Assembly (NCBI RefSeq): GCF_918731615.1
Contig: NZ_OU957226.1
Location: 1-64,000 of the forward strand
DNA from: Flavobacterium sp. CECT 9288
GTDB lineage: Bacteria > Bacteroidota > Bacteroidia > Flavobacteriales > Flavobacteriaceae
DNA: 64,000 bases
Direction: 5' to 3'
This document shows, piece by piece, positions 27,134 through 36,978 of this stretch. How positions within the stretch are numbered: the stretch's first letter is position 1; the number at the start of each line of letters is the position of its first letter. The notes beneath the pieces were generated by a model. The model saw only the letters and a program-made list of their open reading frames with translations. It was not told the origin of the DNA and searched no databases. A program made the position numbers and the translations under genes.

Positions 27134-29905
27134 ATGGATAGGTTTTCATTTTTAAACGCAGCACATACCGAATTTTTTGCCCAGTTATACGATCAATATT
27201 TAGAGAATCCAGATAGCGTGGAGCCAAGTTGGAGAAGTTTTTTTCAAGGTTTTGACTTTGGAATGACAACTTACAATGAAGAAAATCCAGTAGCACAGTT
27301 GGCAAATTTTGCCTCGACAAATACTGATGTAAGTTTAGTTTCGGATAAACTACAAAAAGAATTTAATGTTCTTAAACTGATAGATGGATACCGCACCAGA
27401 GGTCATTTGTTTACAAAAACAAACCCAGTAAGAGAAAGACGTACTGCATCTCCTACACTTGATATTACTAATTTTGGCTTATCAGCTGCAGATTTAAATA
27501 CTGTTTTTGATGCTGCAAAAGCAATCAATATCCAGCCATGTACGCTTCAAGAAATTGTAACACACTTAGATAAAATATACTGCCAGCACATAGGTATTGA
27601 GTATATGTACATTCGTAAACCTGAGGTGGTAGAGTGGATTCAGAAAAAACTAGGGGTTAATGATAATCAACCTAAGTTTTCTGCAGAGGAGAAAAAAGTT
27701 ATTTTAAATAAATTAAATCAAGCTGTTTCTTTTGAAAACTTTTTACACACAAAATATGTGGGGCAAAAACGTTTTTCACTTGAGGGTGGGGAATCAGTTA
27801 TACCTGCACTTGATGCACTTATCGAGAGAGCAGCAGAGAAAGGTGTTGAGCAGTTTGTAATGGGAATGGCTCACCGAGGTAGATTGAATGTTTTGGCCAA
27901 TATTTTTGGAAAATCTACTCAAGATATCTTTAGTGAATTTGATGGTAAAGATTACGACCAAGAGTATTTTGATGGAGATGTTAAATACCATTTAGGTTTA
28001 ACCGCTGATAAAGTTACCAGATCAGGAAAAAAAATAAATATCAATTTAGCTCCTAACCCTTCTCACTTAGAGACTGTAGGAGCAGTTATTGAAGGAATTA
28101 CGCGTGCCAAACAAGATAAATATTTCCCAGAAGATTTCTCTAAAGTATTGCCTATTGCTGTTCACGGTGATGCGGCCATTGCAGGCCAAGGAATTTTGTA
28201 TGAAATTGTTCAAATGGCACAACTGGACGGATACAAAACAGGCGGAACCATTCATATTGTGATCAATAACCAAGTAGGTTTTACCACAAATTATCTTGAT
28301 GCCCGTTCATCTACGTATTGTACCGATGTTGCAAAGGTTACGCTCTCGCCGGTATTGCATGTAAATGCTGATGATGCAGAGTCTGTTGTGCATGCTATGC
28401 AGTTTGCATTAGATTTCCGTATGCAGTTTGGGTGTGATGTATTCATTGATTTATTAGGATATAGAAAATACGGACATAATGAAGGTGACGAACCTCGTTT
28501 TACACAGCCCGTTTTATATAAAATTATTGCAAAGCACAAAAATCCTAGAGATTTATATGCTGAAAAATTACTTTCAGAAGGAGTTATTACTGCTGATTTA
28601 GTAAAAACATTAGAAAAAGAATATAAAGACGATCTAGATCACAACCTAGAAGCTTCCCGTAAAAAAGATTTAACAATCATTACCCCTTTCATGCAAAACG
28701 AATGGGATGGATACGAGCAAGTTTCTAATGATGTGATGCTAGAAAAAGTGAACACTAAAGTTGACAAAGCCACTTTAGATTCTATAATAAATACGGTTTC
28801 TAGCTTACCAACAGATAAAAAATTCATCAACAAAATCACAAAAATTGTTACTGATAGAAAAACAGTTTATGATAACAATACCATTGACTGGGGAACTGCA
28901 GAGACTCTTGCTTATGGATCTTTGTTGACAGAAGGTTATGATATTCGAATTTCAGGGCAAGACGTTGAACGTGGTACTTTTTCGCACCGTCATGCTGTTG
29001 TTAAAGTTGAGGATTCTGAGGAAGAAGTAGTATTATTGGATCACATCCAAAACAAAAAAGGAAACTTCCGTATTTTCAATTCCTTCCTTTCAGAATATGG
29101 TGTTCTTGGTTTTGATTACGGGTATGCACTAGCAAATCCTAATGCACTTACCATTTGGGAAGCACAATTTGGGGATTTCTCTAATGGAGCTCAAATCATG
29201 ATTGACCAGTACATTTCTTGTGGCGAAGACAAATGGAACAACCAGAACGGGATTGTTTTATTGTTGCCTCATGGGTATGAAGGGCAAGGAGCAGAGCACT
29301 CATCAGCAAGAATGGAACGTTATTTACAACTTTGCGCACGTCACAACATGTACGTTGCCGATTGTACAACGCCAGCCAACTTTTTTCACTTGTTGAGAAG
29401 ACAAATGAAAACCAATTTCCGTAAGCCGCTAGTTGTGTTTTCACCAAAAAGTTTATTGCGTGATCCAAGATGTGTTTCTACAGTTGAGGAATTAGCCAAT
29501 GGAGAATTTCAAGAAACTATTGATGACGCTACAGTAAACAAAGCAGAAGTTAAGACCCTAGTATTCTGTACAGGTAAATTTTACTATGATATTGTAGCCG
29601 AAAGAACCAACAACGGTCGTAATGATGTTGCAGTAGTTCGTGTGGAGCAATTGTTTCCACTGCCGGTTGACCAACTTAAAGCAATAATTGCGCAGTATCC
29701 TAATGCAGATGATTATGTTTGGGCACAAGAAGAACCTAAGAACATGGGAGCTTACAGTTATATGTTGATGAACTTTGATTTGGTAAAATGGAGATTAGCA
29801 TCTCTAAAAGCTTATGCGGCACCAGCAGCAGGAAGTTACACCAGAGCAAAAAGACGTCACGCTGATGCAATTAGAATGGTATTTGACAAAAATTTATTTA
29901 GATAA
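27134..29905 (+). CDS. sucA: 2-oxoglutarate dehydrogenase E1 component
   Basis: A 923-residue thiamine-diphosphate enzyme of the TCA cycle that decarboxylates 2-oxoglutarate and passes the succinyl group to the E2 lipoyl arm. The N-terminus MDRFSFLNAAHTEFFAQLYDQY is the typical E2-contact segment. The motifs MAHRGRLNVL, PSHLE, HGDAA (residues near 340) and GYRKYGHNEGDEPRFTQP form the cofactor and substrate site; GQDVERGTFSHRHAV and LLPHGYEGQGAEHSSARMERYLQL lie in the second half. The ATG start at 27134 is chosen because the -7 box lies within the longer frame. E2 follows after 83 bp. Confidence 0.96.
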   Translation: MDRFSFLNAAHTEFFAQLYDQYLENPDSVEPSWRSFFQGFDFGMTTYNEENPVAQLANFASTNTDVSLVSDKLQKEFNVLKLIDGYRTRGHLFTKTNPVRERRTASPTLDITNFGLSAADLNTVFDAAKAINIQPCTLQEIVTHLDKIYCQHIGIEYMYIRKPEVVEWIQKKLGVNDNQPKFSAEEKKVILNKLNQAVSFENFLHTKYVGQKRFSLEGGESVIPALDALIERAAEKGVEQFVMGMAHRGRLNVLANIFGKSTQDIFSEFDGKDYDQEYFDGDVKYHLGLTADKVTRSGKKININLAPNPSHLETVGAVIEGITRAKQDKYFPEDFSKVLPIAVHGDAAIAGQGILYEIVQMAQLDGYKTGGTIHIVINNQVGFTTNYLDARSSTYCTDVAKVTLSPVLHVNADDAESVVHAMQFALDFRMQFGCDVFIDLLGYRKYGHNEGDEPRFTQPVLYKIIAKHKNPRDLYAEKLLSEGVITADLVKTLEKEYKDDLDHNLEASRKKDLTIITPFMQNEWDGYEQVSNDVMLEKVNTKVDKATLDSIINTVSSLPTDKKFINKITKIVTDRKTVYDNNTIDWGTAETLAYGSLLTEGYDIRISGQDVERGTFSHRHAVVKVEDSEEEVVLLDHIQNKKGNFRIFNSFLSEYGVLGFDYGYALANPNALTIWEAQFGDFSNGAQIMIDQYISCGEDKWNNQNGIVLLLPHGYEGQGAEHSSARMERYLQLCARHNMYVADCTTPANFFHLLRRQMKTNFRKPLVVFSPKSLLRDPRCVSTVEELANGEFQETIDDATVNKAEVKTLVFCTGKFYYDIVAERTNNGRNDVAVVRVEQLFPLPVDQLKAIIAQYPNADDYVWAQEEPKNMGAYSYMLMNFDLVKWRLASLKAYAAPAAGSYTRAKRRHADAIRMVFDKNLFR

Positions 29906-29988
29906 AAAATAGTTTAAAGTTTAAGGTTTAAAGCTACTTTTGGGTGACTTTGAACTTTAAACAATTCACACCTTAAACAATAACAAAG

Positions 29989-31224
29989 ATGATTTTAGAA
30001 ATGAAAGTCCCTTCGCCAGGGGAATCTATAAAAGAAGTTGAAATTGCAACTTGGTTAGTAAAAGATGGAGATTATGTAGAAAAAGATCAAGCAATTGCAG
30101 AGGTTGATTCAGACAAAGCAACACTTGAATTGCCAGCTGAAGCTAGCGGAATCATTACATTAAAAGCTGAAGAAGGTGATGCTGTAGCAGTAGGAGCAGT
30201 AGTTTGCTTGATTGACACTAGTGCAGCTAAACCATCAGGTGATGCACCAGCGGCAGCAGTTGATCCCGAGACTTCGGGAGCAAAAGCAGTTGTAGAAACT
30301 GTAGCTCCAAAAGCGGCACCAGTGGCACAAACACCACCATCAGCAGCTGAAGGACATGCATCTCCAGCAGCAAGAAAAATATTAGACGAAAAAAACATAG
30401 CGCCAACCACTATTTCAGGTACGGGTAAAGGCGGAAGAATTACAAAAGAAGATGCTGTAAATGCAGTGCCATCAATGGGAACTCCTACTGGAGGATCTCG
30501 TGGTACAGAGCGTACGAAGTTATCAATGTTGCGTCGTAAGGTAGCAGAAAGATTAGTTGCTGCTAAAAACGAAACAGCCATGTTGACTACTTTTAATGAA
30601 GTAAACATGACACCTATCAACTTGATCCGTAATGAATATAAGGATGCTTTCAAAGCAAAACATGGTGGAGTAGGATTAGGTTACATGTCATTTTTTACAA
30701 AAGCAGTAACTAGAGCTTTACAATTGTATCCAGATGTAAACTCTATGATGGATGGGGATTACAAAGTAGCTTACGATTTCTGTGATATTTCTATTGCTGT
30801 ATCTGGACCAAAAGGTCTTATGGTTCCTGTGGTTCGTAATGCTGAAAACTTAACTTTCCGTGGTGTTGAGGCTGAGATTAAACGTTTGGCTTTAAGAGCA
30901 CGTGACGGTCAAATTACAGTAGATGATATGACTGGTGGAACGTTCACAATTACTAACGGTGGTGTGTTTGGTTCTATGTTGTCAACTCCAATCATCAATC
31001 CTCCACAGTCAGGAATTTTAGGAATGCACAACATAATTGAACGTCCTATTGCTGTAAATGGTAAAGTGGAAATTCACCCAATGATGTATGTGGCACTTTC
31101 TTATGACCACAGAATTATTGATGGTCGTGAGTCTGTTGGTTTCTTAGTAGCAGTAAAAGAAGCTTTAGAAAACCCAATGGAATTATTGATGGACAACAAT
31201 CCTAAAAAAGCATTAGAATTGTAA
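29989..31224 (+). CDS. sucB: Dihydrolipoyl succinyltransferase, E2 of 2-oxoglutarate dehydrogenase
   Basis: A 411-residue E2 protein with one lipoyl domain (residues 1-76; lipoylated Lys43 in DSDKATLE), an Ala/Pro linker, a peripheral-subunit-binding domain (about 118-155, [13 protein letters not shown]) and a catalytic domain with the YDHRIIDG motif (His374). It carries succinyl groups from SucA to CoA and forms the core of the complex. The order E1-E2 is the standard arrangement; the E3 gene is not in this window. A strong terminator follows the stop. Confidence 0.96.
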   Translation: MILEMKVPSPGESIKEVEIATWLVKDGDYVEKDQAIAEVDSDKATLELPAEASGIITLKAEEGDAVAVGAVVCLIDTSAAKPSGDAPAAAVDPETSGAKAVVETVAPKAAPVAQTPPSAAEGHASPAARKILDEKNIAPTTISGTGKGGRITKEDAVNAVPSMGTPTGGSRGTERTKLSMLRRKVAERLVAAKNETAMLTTFNEVNMTPINLIRNEYKDAFKAKHGGVGLGYMSFFTKAVTRALQLYPDVNSMMDGDYKVAYDFCDISIAVSGPKGLMVPVVRNAENLTFRGVEAEIKRLALRARDGQITVDDMTGGTFTITNGGVFGSMLSTPIINPPQSGILGMHNIIERPIAVNGKVEIHPMMYVALSYDHRIIDGRESVGFLVAVKEALENPMELLMDNNPKKALEL

Positions 31225-31251
31225 TCAGAAAGAATATAATTTTTCAAAATA

Positions 31252-31287
31252 AAAAAACCCGACTGTACTCAACAAGTCGGGTTTTTT
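31252..31287. terminator. Bidirectional terminator between sucB and the SprB-repeat gene
   Basis: 13-bp perfect stem (31252-31264 and 31275-31287), A run on the left and T run on the right, between convergent genes. Confidence 0.9.
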
Positions 31288-31303
31288 GATGGTTTATATT
31301 TAC

Positions 31304-32812
31304 TTAGTTTTTTATAATTTTTACTGTTTTTTTAACTCCATCTGATGTTACTTTTAAAAAATAAATACCTGCAGAGAAATTAGATAAATCAATTTCAGCA
31401 CTCAGACTATTAGGTTTCTGGGTTAAAATAGTTTTTCCTTTTACAGAGATAAATATTAGCTCGTCAATAATGGAATCATTTGAAATTGAAATAACGTTTT
31501 TCACTGGATTTGGATAATAAGAAAAGTTTTTTAATGCCAATTCATCTATGCCCAACGTGCTAGATTTTACAGTTACCGCTAGTCTTTGCACACTTTCAAT
31601 TCCGTTTATCGTTTGTGATGCATAATAAGTGGTTCCATCCACAATAACAGTGGTTAATGGCAAAGGAACTTGGCTTGTTTTATTTGTTTTTCCAGCCAAT
31701 GGATTCTGATTCAAATACCATTTAATATTTTGACCTTCAACGACAAGATCGGCCAATGTTTGACCGGCCTTGAATTCTATGGTTAATTTGGGTTGTCCAT
31801 TTATCAGCGGAGATGGCGTATTTACAACAATTGGATTTTGGGTTGTACATCCATTATTATCTCTTATAGTAACTACGTAATTTCCTGGAATTAGATTATT
31901 AAAGGTGTTATTAACTTGGAAAACCTGTCCATTATCTACTGAATATGAATAAGGAGATACCCCGCCTGATGCAGTTACTATTACAGATTGATTGCTGCTA
32001 ACAGTTGTGGCTGTTAAATCAAGAGGTTCGGTTATGGTTGCTGTTGCAGTAGCCAGGCAATTGCTAGAATCTGTTACGGTGATAATATGTGTTCCAGCTG
32101 GTAAGCCTGTAAATACAGTACTGGCTTGGCTAGGTCCGTTATTTAATGAATACTTGTAAGGTAAAGTACCTCCTGCTGTAATGACGGTAATAGAGCCATC
32201 CGCATTACCACTACAATTTACGGATGTACTAGCAGCGGTAATTACAAGAGGTGGTAGTTGATTAATAGTTATAACCATATTAAAAACATTCAAGCAGCCA
32301 AGGGCATCTTTTACGTCGAAAGAGTAGCTACCAGGAAGTAAGTTATCAAAAACATTATTTGGTGTAAATGAACTTCCGTTTTTAGAATAGGTGTATGGAG
32401 CAGTGCCTCCTATCGCAGTAACGGTTACAGAGCCATTGTTTATGCAATCTATTTGTTTAATGATCGCAGTAGGAATAATAGTGGAGTTTACTATCAAATT
32501 AAAATAATTTGTAGTAATGTTTCCAAGGTTATTAATTCTTGCATAAATAGTTTGCGATGTCACGCCATTAGCTGGAGTAGCAGTAATGGTAAAATTAGTA
32601 GGGTTAGAGATTGTATTGGCACCACTTAAGGCATCTGCGGCTGTAAGATGATACGTTACTGTAGTTTGAGTAGGGTTTAAATTCCCAACCAGTAAAGAGT
32701 AGTTTTGTGTTAAATTAAAAATTTTAGTGCCTGCGCAATTGGTCAAATTAGCAACTTGAGCGTAAAAACTCAATGACGTGAATAAAAAAAAGGAAAGTAA
32801 AATTTTCTTCAT
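31304..32812 (-). CDS. SprB-repeat protein with type IX (type A) sorting domain
   Basis: A 502-residue secreted protein: signal peptide (residues 1-18, ending FYAQ), an N-terminal beta-rich domain (about 20-120), then three SprB-type repeats of about 70 residues with the pattern GGTAPYTYS, FDNLLPGSY, VKDALGC (the third lacks the leading Cys), a spacer domain, and a C-terminal type A sorting domain (about 430-502) with YYPNPVKN, the ISVKGKTIL strand and GIYFLKVTSDG ending KTVKIIKN. The last part directs export through the type IX system and attachment at the surface. SprB repeats occur in the motility adhesin SprB, but this protein is far smaller, so adhesion is only a guess. Confidence 0.9.
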   Translation of the reverse strand: MKKILLSFFLFTSLSFYAQVANLTNCAGTKIFNLTQNYSLLVGNLNPTQTTVTYHLTAADALSGANTISNPTNFTITATPANGVTSQTIYARINNLGNITTNYFNLIVNSTIIPTAIIKQIDCINNGSVTVTAIGGTAPYTYSKNGSSFTPNNVFDNLLPGSYSFDVKDALGCLNVFNMVITINQLPPLVITAASTSVNCSGNADGSITVITAGGTLPYKYSLNNGPSQASTVFTGLPAGTHIITVTDSSNCLATATATITEPLDLTATTVSSNQSVIVTASGGVSPYSYSVDNGQVFQVNNTFNNLIPGNYVVTIRDNNGCTTQNPIVVNTPSPLINGQPKLTIEFKAGQTLADLVVEGQNIKWYLNQNPLAGKTNKTSQVPLPLTTVIVDGTTYYASQTINGIESVQRLAVTVKSSTLGIDELALKNFSYYPNPVKNVISISNDSIIDELIFISVKGKTILTQKPNSLSAEIDLSNFSAGIYFLKVTSDGVKKTVKIIKN

Positions 32813-32867
32813 AGTTGATTAGGTATTAGGCGTATAAAAAAAACAGTTATCGAATTTTTTAGGTACG

Positions 32868-33308
32868 TTACTTTAACAAATATAAGCAATTGTTAAAGTA
32901 GTCAATGATTCCTTTTCCTTTCATCAAGATATCAGCACCTATTATTCCGTGAACGGGTTTAGCTTTGTGGGCCAATAAAGCCGTGTTTACGTGTGATAAA
33001 TCAAAAATTACGAGATTGAAATGGTTGTCTTTCCAAGTGCCTAATTGAAGTTTGTTTTTTAATGCCAGTTGGGTTTCCATGCCTGTGGCACCAGCACCAG
33101 AGGCTTTAGTCTCTGAGTTTTTTGGTTGTAATTGAAATACTTCTATACTTTCAAAACCTATGCAGCTGTTTGAGGCGCCAGTATCTAAAATAAAATTCCC
33201 TTTTATCCCGTTGATTTTGGCTTTTATCAACAAGTGCTGTGTTTTCATAATCTTGAATGGGATTTTTTTGTAGCTTACTTTCTTGAGAATTTTATCTAAA
33301 TTTTTCAT
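32868..33308 (-). CDS. Retropepsin-like aspartic protease
   Basis: A 146-residue single-domain aspartic protease fold. The catalytic motif is DTGAS at residues 42-46 (Asp42), and the second conserved hydrophobic-Gly element is GIIGADIL near residue 125. As in retroviral proteases, one motif per chain implies a homodimeric active site. No signal peptide or membrane segment is obvious, so a cytoplasmic location is likely. It is divergent from the tatD-type gene. The substrate is unknown. Confidence 0.88.
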   Translation of the reverse strand: MKNLDKILKKVSYKKIPFKIMKTQHLLIKAKINGIKGNFILDTGASNSCIGFESIEVFQLQPKNSETKASGAGATGMETQLALKNKLQLGTWKDNHFNLVIFDLSHVNTALLAHKAKPVHGIIGADILMKGKGIIDYFNNCLYLLK

Positions 33309-33407
33309 AGTTTCTGTTGGGATTTTGAATCTTTATTTTGCGATAATAAAGTCATTAAATTAACAACTTGATAGTTTATAGGTATGGGAAACTACGTCTA
33401 ATAATCG

Positions 33408-33415
33408 TAATTTTG
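33408..33415 (+). promoter_or_regulatory. -7 box (TAATTTTG) of the tatD-type gene
   Basis: Exact TAnnTTTG. It lies inside the longest frame (which opens at a TTG at 33368), so translation must begin after it. Confidence 0.78.
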
Positions 33416-33439
33416 CATCTCAAACCTGAAAAAATACAC

Positions 33440-34219
33440 TTGGAAACAAATATAGTCATCACTGACACACATACACACCTTTATGCCGAAGATTTTGATC
33501 AAGATAGAGACCAAATGATTCAACGAGCCATTGATGCTGGTGTTTCGCGTTTTTTTATTCCCGCAATCGATTCTACTTGCACACAGTCTATGTATGATTT
33601 AGAACAGAATTATCCGGATCATATTTTCTTAATGATGGGATTGCATCCTACTTATGTTAAGGAAAATTATGAGCAAGAGTTACAGCATGTTGCAGACGAG
33701 CTTTCAAAGCGAAAGTTTTATGCTATTGGTGAAATAGGGATTGATTTGTATTGGGATAAAACTCATTTGCCACAGCAACAAATTGCTTTTAGAAAACAAA
33801 TACAACTTGCAAAAGAGTACAAACTCCCTATTGTGATTCATTGTCGCGAAGCTTTTGACGAAATATTTGAAATATTAAAACAAGAGAAATCTCCCGAATT
33901 ATTTGGTATTTTTCATTGTTTTTCAGGAACCTATGAGCAAGCATTACAGGCTATCTCGTATAACATGAAACTAGGAATTGGTGGTGTAGCTACTTTCAAG
34001 AACGGAAAAATAGATCAGTTTTTAAATCAAATTGACCTTGAGCATATTGTTCTAGAAACCGATTCTCCTTATTTAGCACCCGTGCCGTATAGAGGAAAAA
34101 GAAATGAGAGCAGTTATATTGTAAGCGTTGTAGAAAAGTTATCTCAACTTTATGGTCTTTCAGCACATGAAATTGCTACGATAACTACCGCAAATTCAAA
34201 AGCTATTTTTGGGATTTAA
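33440..34219 (+). CDS. TatD-family metal-dependent DNase
   Basis: A 259-residue TIM-barrel metallohydrolase. Metal ligands are visible as THTHLY near the N-terminus, Glu in GEIGIDLYWD, His in IVIHCREA, His in FHCFSG and Asp in LETDSPYLAP. TatD enzymes are 3'-5' exonucleases acting in DNA repair and turnover. I start at the TTG at 33440, because the promoter box is at 33408-33415 and homologues begin just before the VITDTHTHL motif; the upstream in-frame TTG at 33368 lies before the promoter. The acyltransferase gene follows 65 bp later. Confidence 0.92.
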   Translation: METNIVITDTHTHLYAEDFDQDRDQMIQRAIDAGVSRFFIPAIDSTCTQSMYDLEQNYPDHIFLMMGLHPTYVKENYEQELQHVADELSKRKFYAIGEIGIDLYWDKTHLPQQQIAFRKQIQLAKEYKLPIVIHCREAFDEIFEILKQEKSPELFGIFHCFSGTYEQALQAISYNMKLGIGGVATFKNGKIDQFLNQIDLEHIVLETDSPYLAPVPYRGKRNESSYIVSVVEKLSQLYGLSAHEIATITTANSKAIFGI

Positions 34220-34284
34220 ACTAGATTTTACTTTATTTTAATATTTTTTTTGTTCATTTGCCCACACAAAAATTGAGAACCAAA

Positions 34285-35421
34285 ATGCAGAAATTTGACG
34301 CTATTAGGCCCTTTTATGATTCGGAAATAAATGAAGCACTTCATGATGTGGTAAATCATCCTATGATGAAGGCATTGATGAATTTTACATTTCCAGATGT
34401 GGCAGATGAGGTATGGAAAGAGCAACTGAAAAAAACGCATTCTATTCGTGATTTTCAATGTAATTTTATATATCAATCTGTACAAAGAGTGCTAGAGAAA
34501 AGCTCTGACGGTATTACAACTTCGGGATTTGAAAACTTAGAGGCTAATACGTCTTACATGTTCATTTCAAATCATAGGGATATTTTATTAGACACAACTT
34601 TGCTAAATACAGCTTTGTTTGAACATGGTTTAGTAATGACAGCATCGGCAATAGGTGATAATTTAGTTAAAAAATCATTTTTAAAAACATTAGCAAAACT
34701 CAACAGGAATTTCTTAGTGCAAAGGGGATTAACGCCAAGAGAAATGTTGCAAAGCTCTAAATTATTATCTGAGTTTATGGGTAATTTGCTTTTGCATGAA
34801 AATCGTTCGGTATGGATTGCACAACGCGAAGGAAGAACAAAAGATGGTAATGACGAGACAAATCCGGGTGTTTTAAAAATGATTGGAATGGCATCTGATG
34901 AGAAAAATGTTATGGACTATTTTAAGAAAATAAAAATAGTTCCTGTTTCTATTTCTTATGAATATGATCCTACTGATGCCTTAAAAATGCCTCAATTAAT
35001 GGCCGAAGCTAATAATGAGGTGTATGTAAAGGAGAAAAATGAAGATTTCATGACTATTCTTAGCGGAGCTTTAGGTCAAAAGAAACGAATTCATATTCAT
35101 GTAGGCACTGTTTTGGATGCCGAGATCGATCGTATAAAAGCGGATAATGACAATTCAAACAAGCAAGTTGTAGCACTGGCTCAAGAAATTGACGATACGA
35201 TATTGAGTAATTACAAATTGTGGCCCACTAATTTTATTGCGTATGATATTGTTAACAAAACAGATAGATACGCGCACTTGTACACTGAAAATGAAAAATC
35301 ATTGTTTGAACGCCGATTAGAAATGCGTATAGATCATGATAATCCTGTGGCACTTGATGGTTTTTTAGCCATGTATGCTAATCCTGTTGTCAATAAATTA
35401 AAATACCATGACATTGTATAA
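34285..35421 (+). CDS. PlsB/PlsC-superfamily acyltransferase
   Basis: A 378-residue glycerolipid acyltransferase-like protein. The active-site region reads SNHRDILLD; the acidic residue that normally follows the His by five positions is here at two or six, so spacing is atypical. A PlsB-like REGRTKDG segment follows about 80 residues later. No transmembrane helix is strong. It probably transfers an acyl group in membrane lipid synthesis, but the donor and acceptor cannot be told. I use the ATG at 34285 rather than the upstream TTG at 34258. Its end overlaps the asparaginase start by 14 bp. Confidence 0.82.
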   Translation: MQKFDAIRPFYDSEINEALHDVVNHPMMKALMNFTFPDVADEVWKEQLKKTHSIRDFQCNFIYQSVQRVLEKSSDGITTSGFENLEANTSYMFISNHRDILLDTTLLNTALFEHGLVMTASAIGDNLVKKSFLKTLAKLNRNFLVQRGLTPREMLQSSKLLSEFMGNLLLHENRSVWIAQREGRTKDGNDETNPGVLKMIGMASDEKNVMDYFKKIKIVPVSISYEYDPTDALKMPQLMAEANNEVYVKEKNEDFMTILSGALGQKKRIHIHVGTVLDAEIDRIKADNDNSNKQVVALAQEIDDTILSNYKLWPTNFIAYDIVNKTDRYAHLYTENEKSLFERRLEMRIDHDNPVALDGFLAMYANPVVNKLKYHDIV

Positions 35422-36439
35422 AGCTAAAATACTTTTAATTTATACCGGCGGAACCATTGGTATGCGCAAGGATTTTGATACAGGAGCACTCAAAGCCTTC
35501 AATTTTAGTAAATTATTGCAAAATATTCCAGAGCTAAAACAATTAGATTGTGATATTGAAACAGTTTCATTTGAGGTGCCCATTGATTCCTCAAACATGA
35601 ATCCTGCTGAATGGTCAAAAATAGCATCCTTAATTGAGCAGAATTACACTAGCTATGATGGTTTTGTAGTACTTCATGGATCAGATACCATGTCTTACTC
35701 TGCATCGGCATTGAGTTTTATGCTCGAAAATTTAGATAAACCTGTAATTTTTACAGGCTCTCAATTGCCAATAGGTGATTTGCGCACTGATGCCAAAGAA
35801 AATTTAATTACTGCCATACAAATAGCGTCGTTACGAGATGAAAACGGTCCTTTGATACAAGAGGTTTGCCTTTATTTTGAGTACAAGTTGTACAGAGGAA
35901 ACCGCACCACAAAGATAAATGCCGAACATTTTAAAGCTTTTACCTCTCCTAATTATCCTGAGCTGGTAGAGTCTGGCGTGCATTTGAAAATAAATCCTGA
36001 AATGTTTTTGCCTAAAAGCACTACTAAATCATTTCAAGTACATAAGAAGTTAGATAATAATGTTGCCATTATAAAAATGTTTCCGGGTATAAGTGAGGCT
36101 GTTTTAGCGGCTATTTTTGATATCCCAAACTTAAAAGGAATTGTTCTAGAAACCTATGGATCAGGAAACGCACCTACAGAAAGTTGGTTTCTTGATTTAT
36201 TACAAAAAGCAATCAAAGCAGGATTGCATATTGTGAATGTAACACAGTGTTCTGGCGGAAGTGTAAGCATGGGACATTATGAAACCAGCACAGGAATGAA
36301 AGAAATAGGAGTAATTTCAGGGAAAGACATCACCACCGAGGCTGCAATTACAAAACTCATGTATGTATTAGGTCAAAATATTGCTAACAAGGATTTTAAA
36401 GATTTTTTTGAAACACCATTGCGTGGCGAAATGATTTAA
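35408..36439 (+). CDS. ansA: Type I (cytoplasmic) L-asparaginase
   Basis: A 343-residue amidohydrolase that converts asparagine to aspartate and ammonia. Both active-site threonine motifs are present: YTGGTIGM near the N-terminus and HGSDTMSYSASAL near residue 97, with the catalytic Lys in DLRTDAKENL. No signal peptide is visible, which fits the type I enzyme. The ATG lies 14 bp inside the acyltransferase gene, so the two are translationally coupled. A tRNA-Ser gene follows. Confidence 0.94.
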   Translation: MTLYKAKILLIYTGGTIGMRKDFDTGALKAFNFSKLLQNIPELKQLDCDIETVSFEVPIDSSNMNPAEWSKIASLIEQNYTSYDGFVVLHGSDTMSYSASALSFMLENLDKPVIFTGSQLPIGDLRTDAKENLITAIQIASLRDENGPLIQEVCLYFEYKLYRGNRTTKINAEHFKAFTSPNYPELVESGVHLKINPEMFLPKSTTKSFQVHKKLDNNVAIIKMFPGISEAVLAAIFDIPNLKGIVLETYGSGNAPTESWFLDLLQKAIKAGLHIVNVTQCSGGSVSMGHYETSTGMKEIGVISGKDITTEAAITKLMYVLGQNIANKDFKDFFETPLRGEMI

Positions 36440-36494
36440 AGTTAGATTTTGCTTTTCAAAGTCAGTTTTTTTTAAGTTATTTGCAAACCTAATT

Positions 36495-36581
36495 AGAGAG
36501 GTGTCCGAGTGGTTGAAGGAGCTAGCCTGGAAAGCTAGTATATGGGTAACTGTATCGAGGGTTCGAATCCCTTCCTCTCTG
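36495..36581 (+). tRNA. tRNA-Ser (anticodon GGA)
   Basis: Acceptor arms AGAGAGG (36495-36501) and CCTCTCT (36574-36580) pair fully. The anticodon GGA is at 36529-36531 within a CT-GGA-AA loop. A long variable arm (type II tRNA) and the T-arm GGTTCGAATCC are present. The sequence is close to the bacterial Ser-GGA pattern; the CCA end is not encoded. A terminator follows directly. Confidence 0.97.
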
Positions 36582-36586
36582 CAAAA

Positions 36587-36618
36587 AAAAAATGCTTTCC
36601 GCAAGGAGAGCATTTTTT
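36587..36618 (+). terminator. Terminator of tRNA-Ser
   Basis: 14-bp stem (36587-36600 and 36605-36618, one G-T pair) closed by the tetraloop GCAA and ending in a T run. Confidence 0.88.
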
Positions 36619-36692
36619 GTTTTAAAGCTTATATAACTTAAATGGGTTGCATTTCATGGCTATCTTAAGCTAGCGCCAATGCTACGATTTAT

Positions 36693-36890
36693 TTTTTAAT
36701 TTGATAGGATAGAATATCCAAAAGGAATTTCATTAGAGAATATAGCTTTTATGAACAGAGAATATTTATCAGCGAGTTTGGGATAACTAGGCGAAGTTTA
36801 TATAAAAAATGAATTCATTTATTTGGACGAACTTTTCTTAAAAGATGTTTTAATTAATTTATATTTTGTTAATGTTGGTAACATTAGCGT
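36693..36890 (+). pseudogene. Possible decayed C-terminal fragment of a nucleotidyltransferase (RmlA-like)
   Basis: A readable frame with one internal TAA gives ENIAFMNREYLSASLG, stop, then LGEVYIKNEFIYLDEL. The spacing of IA(F/Y), (Y/F)(L/I), L, KNE and YL resembles the end of glucose-1-phosphate thymidylyltransferases (EEIAY...KNxYGxYL). No start codon or upstream domain is present. This is a weak call; it could be chance in AT-rich DNA. Confidence 0.25.
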
Positions 36891-36947
36891 CAACTATTGG
36901 TAATATATTGTTAAAGATTAGCAAATACTATGCTTGCATAGCATCGG

Positions 36948-36955
36948 TATATTTG
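36948..36955 (+). promoter_or_regulatory. -7 box (TATATTTG) of the phoD-type gene
   Basis: Exact TAnnTTTG, 23 bases before the chosen ATG. It excludes the upstream in-frame TTG at 36934 as a start. Confidence 0.75.
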
Positions 36956-36978
36956 TTAAAATTTTACAAAACTACACC

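Noticed and set aside
30087..30653. 188-codon minus-strand frame opposite sucB
   Set aside because: Ala/Ser/Pro-rich mirror of the E2 linker and lipoyl domain; a shadow frame.
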